Of a DNA stretch of 64,000 nt, positions 63,112-64,000 are shown one piece after another. The notes under the pieces were generated by a model, which was given only the letters and a program-made list of their open reading frames with translations, ran no database searches and had not been told where the DNA came from. This DNA comes from Deltaproteobacteria bacterium (GTDB taxonomy: Bacteria > Desulfobacterota > Desulfuromonadia > Desulfuromonadales > Geopsychrobacteraceae): the NCBI GenBank assembly GCA_024276905.1, contig JAJRWF010000050.1, positions 1-64,000 of the forward strand. Direction: 5' to 3'. The position numbers and the translations under genes were made by a program. The number at the start of each line of letters is the position of its first letter. The stretch's first letter is position 1.

Positions 63112-63152
63112 TATCTGCAGCAAGCAGAGACAATGGTCTCAAGGACTGCAAA

Positions 63153-63176
63153 GGCCGCCCCGGATCAGGGGCGGCC
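63153..63176. terminator. Hairpin between convergent genes (possible bidirectional terminator)
   Basis: GGCCGCCCC-GGATCA-GGGGCGGCC forms a 9-bp GC stem between the response regulator and the pilY1-like gene. T-runs on either side are poor, so intrinsic termination is uncertain. Confidence 0.45.
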
Positions 63177-63204
63177 TCAATAATTCAACAAACTGAGAAG
63201 CGAA

Positions 63205-64000
63205 TCAGTTCTCGTCCTGCCATGAAATGACCCCGCTTTTGGTAAAGCCCGGTGCTTTCTGTTCGAAACCGATGATACCGCCGGTACTGGTCTGCAAGAA
63301 GGCCTTGCTTCCCTTGTTTCGTCCGACATGGAGGTTCGGAGTCAGGGTCATGCCTCGTCCGATACTCTTCTTGCGCAACACTTCGTATGAAGTCGTTTCG
63401 TTAAAGCCATCACCATCACGATCTTCGGTGACTCCGATCGTACCAATCAGATTGAAAATATGTTTTTTATAAGCAGTCCCGGTCGTGTAGTAAATTGCGT
63501 AAAGGTTACTGTTCCCCTCTATTTCACAGGCATCCAGTGAAGGAACATAGGTTGAAAAGGTCAGAATTTCTCCCAATGCAACCGCTTGTCCCAGATTTCG
63601 CTCACGCGCATCGGTCAGATTGAAGCGCCAACCGTTAACAAATCCGGTTGCGGATGGGTCCTGAATTTTCATGCGCTCGACCAGCAGATTGAAAGCGGTC
63701 TTGGTGGTCGTGTTGGGATAAACCGTATAGACAGTTATCCCGTCCTCGAAAACCTTGGCAGCAGTTGTGTCCAGCAGTGTCGAGTTGGTGACAGTACCCC
63801 AGGTAAAGGTTGGGGGACTATTCGACACATCGAGAGGCTCTTTAATTCCATAGTAGGATTGAACATCGCCTGCCGTCGCCAGATTATTAACATCTTTGCG
63901 ATTAAAGAAACGTCCGGTCCCGAAGTAAATCCAACGATCATTTGTCAACGCATTCGGGGAGATTGAAATCGTCGCTGCTGCGGTAATCGGCTGACCACTC
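63205..64000 (-). CDS. PilY1-like protein, C-terminal part (5' end outside window)
   Basis: The reading frame is open to the window edge; the TTG at 63948 in the track is internal. The visible ~264 residues contain RWIYFGTGRFFNRKDVNN, a signature of the PilY1/PilC beta-propeller, and beta-rich repeats up to FTKSGVISWQDEN. A DRDGDG motif may bind calcium, as PilY1 does. PilY1 is a type IV pilus tip protein involved in adhesion and pilus extension and retraction. The gene runs towards the two-component system. Confidence 0.75.
   Translation of the reverse strand, partial: SGQPITAAATISISPNALTNDRWIYFGTGRFFNRKDVNNLATAGDVQSYYGIKEPLDVSNSPPTFTWGTVTNSTLLDTTAAKVFEDGITVYTVYPNTTTKTAFNLLVERMKIQDPSATGFVNGWRFNLTDARERNLGQAVALGEILTFSTYVPSLDACEIEGNSNLYAIYYTTGTAYKKHIFNLIGTIGVTEDRDGDGFNETTSYEVLRKKSIGRGMTLTPNLHVGRNKGSKAFLQTSTGGIIGFEQKAPGFTKSGVISWQDEN

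Noticed and set aside
1-64000. tRNA, rRNA, CRISPR array, insertion sequence or attachment site
   Set aside because: No cloverleaf, regular spaced repeat, transposase or flanking direct repeat was seen by eye; a tRNAscan or IS search was not possible.

Overview
The window looks like chromosomal DNA of a motile Gram-negative deltaproteobacterium, most likely of the Desulfuromonas/Geobacter/Pelobacter group. This is an inference from gene order: a compact flagellar block with flhF-flhG-fliA, csrA-fliW at its end, -24/-12 (sigma-54) promoters, a cobalamin uptake operon and a PilY1-type protein. L-ring and P-ring genes (flgH, flgI) and a TonB-dependent receptor show there is an outer membrane. No taxonomic search was possible.

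Region 1 (1-15.4 kb) is a sugar-modification island. After the end of a + strand glycosyltransferase, fourteen tightly packed or overlapping genes run on the - strand. In transcription order from 15.36 kb they encode two Maf/DUF115 (MptE-like) proteins with a small unknown protein between them, a nucleotidyltransferase-PfkB fusion in the reverse order to HldE, a deoxyhypusine-synthase-like protein, a GmhA-like SIS isomerase, a radical SAM/SPASM enzyme, a HAD phosphatase, an APH-like kinase, a split transketolase, an RmlD-like reductase, and two more radical SAM/SPASM enzymes. Maf proteins are known flagellin glycosyltransferases in other bacteria. The rest resembles an NDP-heptose-type pathway with unusual additions, so I read the island as making and attaching a rare flagellin sugar.

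Region 2 (15.6-50.7 kb) is a nearly complete flagellar regulon, all on the - strand. The flgB-flgC-fliE-fliF-fliG-fliH-fliI-fliJ-motE-fliK-flgD-TIGR02530-flgE unit has a sigma-54-like promoter and ends at a terminator. The motA-motB-fliLMNOPQR-flhBAFG-fliA-flgFGAHIJ unit has a good sigma-54 promoter and ends at a terminator. A third unit (unknown 187-aa protein, flgM, flgN, flgK, flgL, csrA, fliW) has a sigma-28-like promoter and a terminator. A large periplasmic TPR protein lies upstream of flgB. Flagellin, fliD and fliS are not in the window.

Region 3 (50.9-56.1 kb) is a cobalamin uptake operon (btuB, btuF, btuC, btuD) behind a sigma-70-like promoter, a clear cobalamin riboswitch and an intrinsic terminator.

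Region 4 (56.2-64 kb) holds folK, a small metal-site-like protein, a transaldolase, sucCD, a histidine kinase/NtrC-family regulator pair, and the end of a pilY1-like gene.

Four genes carry apparent lesions: fliG, btuD and btuF each have an in-frame TAA inside an otherwise intact protein, and fliL is out of frame at a run of eight A residues next to its start codon. TAA also ends intact genes here, so stop-codon reassignment is unlikely. Sequencing error, real decay, or switching/recoding cannot be separated from the sequence alone.
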